A stretch of DNA of 64,000 bases from Sphingomonas sp. M1-B02. GTDB taxonomy: Bacteria; Pseudomonadota; Alphaproteobacteria; Sphingomonadales; Sphingomonadaceae. A program made the translations under genes and the position numbers. The notes beneath the pieces are model-generated. The model was not told the origin of the DNA, did not search any database, and was given only the letters and a program-made list of their open reading frames with translations. Position 1 is the stretch's first letter. The number at the start of each line of letters is the position of its first letter. Location: positions 1,736,001 to 1,800,000 of the forward strand of contig NZ_CP110679.1 of NCBI RefSeq assembly GCF_026167525.1, written 5' to 3'. Shown here piece by piece: positions 62,681-64,000 of the stretch.

Positions 62681-62967
62681 GTCAAGCTCCCTTTCGAATC
62701 AGTAAAGGAGGCTTTACGTGCACAAAGCGTGCAATGTCAATGTCGCTTTCCACAAGGGAAAGTGTGGTGGACACCGGTCACCCGCGAAGGCAGCAAGCAA
62801 CGAAGTGGGGCTTCCAGAAAAAACCGCGTTTCGTGATTTTTACGATATTTTCGCGGAACCAAGTCGCCCAAGCCGAGTTATGCCTCCCAGTTCCGAGGGC
62901 CAACGGCTTTCCGGGTCTAGGGCTGGGCCTCTTGTCGGGGTCCAGCCCCTCCCCCCAAAATGCTATC

Positions 62968-64000
62968 TCAGGCGGACAGCTCGTCCAGCATGCTCTGCGC
63001 CAGGGTGCTAAGCGTATCGTCGCGCGCTCCCATCACGACGATTCGATCGCCCGGGCGCGCCTGGGCCACCAGGTGCGCAGCCGCCGCCGCGCGATCGGGA
63101 AGGTGGATCGCATGCCGCCCGGCTGCCGCGACTTCGCCGGCGATGTCCGCGCTGGTGACCTCGCGCGCCACGGTGCCGCCCTGATAGACCGGGTCGGGCA
63201 TCACCAGCACATCCTCCGCCGCCATCCGCTCGGCGAACATCGCCACCAGTTCGCGCCGCATCACCCTGAGCGGGCCATAGCCGTGCGGCTGGAACAGCAG
63301 CAGCAGCCGCCCCGGAAAGGCGTGGAGCGTCTCGAGCGTGGCCGCGATCTTGTCGGGATTATGCCCGAAATCGTCGATCACCGCGACACCGCGCGCCTCG
63401 CCGACCAGTTCGAAACGCCGCTTGAGCCCGACGAAGCCTTCGATCGCGCGCGCCGCATCGAGGAGCGGAACCCCCGCCGCCCGCGCCGCGCCGATCGCCG
63501 CCAACGCGTTGGAAACATTGTGCCGACCCGGCACCTGCAACGTGACGCGGACCGGCGCCGCGCCCCGCTCGATCAGGTCGAACGACGCGCCGAACCGCTC
63601 CGGCGCGACGTTGCGCGCCACCAGATCGGCCTCGGCCTCGATCGCGAAGGTCGTGAGCCGCCCGGCCGGCAGCGCCATCGCCAGCGCGGCACCCTCGCCA
63701 TTGTCCAGATTGACTACCGCCGTCCGCGCCTTGGCGATGAAGCCGCCGAACAGGTCGCGCAGCTCCTCCATCGATTTATGGTCGAGGCTGACATTGTTGA
63801 GCACTGCGATGTGCGGCGAATAGAGCGCGATCGAACCGTCGCTCTCGTCGACTTCGCTGACGAAGGCGTCGCCCTCGCCCACCAGCGCGCTGGCGAAGGG
63901 CGCGTCGGGCGACACGAAATTCTTCATCACCGCGCCGTTCATCACCGTCGGATCGCGCCCACAGGCATGGAGGATCCAGCCGATCATGCCGGTGACGGTC
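62968..64000 (-). CDS. Mur ligase family protein (MurC/Mpl-like), N-terminus beyond the window
   Basis: The frame is open to the window's right edge, where [19 protein letters not shown] marks the region after the ATP-binding P-loop. The central domain has [20 protein letters not shown] and [11 protein letters not shown], the MurC-type motif, and [14 protein letters not shown], then a C-terminal domain with [14 protein letters not shown], the usual DDYAHHP-type motif. This fits UDP-N-acetylmuramate-alanine ligase or the recycling ligase Mpl; the variant D-F-G-H-N-P makes a specialised paralogue possible. No gap to the next gene can be judged. Confidence 0.85.
   Translation of the reverse strand, partial: TVTGMIGWILHACGRDPTVMNGAVMKNFVSPDAPFASALVGEGDAFVSEVDESDGSIALYSPHIAVLNNVSLDHKSMEELRDLFGGFIAKARTAVVNLDNGEGAALAMALPAGRLTTFAIEAEADLVARNVAPERFGASFDLIERGAAPVRVTLQVPGRHNVSNALAAIGAARAAGVPLLDAARAIEGFVGLKRRFELVGEARGVAVIDDFGHNPDKIAATLETLHAFPGRLLLLFQPHGYGPLRVMRRELVAMFAERMAAEDVLVMPDPVYQGGTVAREVTSADIAGEVAAAGRHAIHLPDRAAAAAHLVAQARPGDRIVVMGARDDTLSTLAQSMLDELSA

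Noticed and set aside
62920..62948. Inverted repeat GGGCTGG/CCAGCCC downstream of the Mur ligase gene
   Set aside because: A 15-base loop and no T-run on either side; too weak to call a terminator.

Overview
The window reads as a high-GC alphaproteobacterial chromosome, most likely a sphingomonad (Sphingomonas or a close relative). I base this on the flavin-dependent tryptophan halogenase, STN-type TonB receptor with FecI/FecR, lasso peptide locus with its own isopeptidase, TIGR02999-type sigma factor plus TPR kinase, and DUF5818/HNH-helicase island genes. No database was searched, so family names rest on motif recognition.

Layout. 1-8 kb is a degraded, gene-poor stretch: end of a PAS-LuxR regulator, a DUF892 ferritin-like gene, a tryptophan halogenase, a YciI pseudogene, a truncated IS5-type transposase, an MscS channel, a second truncated DUF892 copy and a tandem pair of small paralogues. 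8.3-14.5 kb is a glycoconjugate locus: one GT4 enzyme, then three genes on the minus strand joined by ATGA overlaps (sucrose-phosphate-synthase/phosphatase-like fusion, MurG-like and GT2 enzymes), and a divergent TupA-like ATP-grasp gene. 14.8-24.2 kb holds a LysR/NmrA divergent pair, a broken DUF1857 gene, an RsbQ-like hydrolase overlapping a PAS hybrid histidine kinase, and several small secreted proteins. 24.2-27.2 kb is an ECF sigma factor overlapping a TPR Ser/Thr kinase.

27.3-36.4 kb contains a compact operon: zinc-ribbon protein kinase, PP2C phosphatase, PrsW-like membrane protease, TerY-like vWA protein, a Gly/Gln-repeat membrane protein and a membrane rhodanese. Kinase, phosphatase and vWA match the known TerY-P triad; the protease and two membrane partners are an extension. 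The kinase and the protease end in the same C-terminal module. A large autotransporter follows (36.5-41.2 kb).

41.2-60.9 kb looks like integrated DNA: a small HTH gene coupled to an HNH-nuclease/helicase fusion, an SNase-like/DUF5818 pair, a tyrosine integrase, then a complete lasso peptide system (GntR regulator, precursor A, protease B, cyclase C, and in the opposite direction sigma factor, FecR, XRE regulator, TonB receptor and lasso isopeptidase), and a second, related integrase that ends 43 bp from the 3' end of tRNA-Ala(CGC). The lasso genes should make, export-sense and recycle a threaded peptide: B cuts the leader, C closes the ring, the TonB receptor re-imports and signals through FecR/sigma, and the isopeptidase opens the ring. 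The predicted core begins with Thr instead of the usual Gly, which is the most interesting single observation here.

61-64 kb returns to chromosomal genes: an alpha/beta hydrolase, HTH regulator and four-helix membrane protein joined by ATGA overlaps, and a Mur-ligase gene running off the end.
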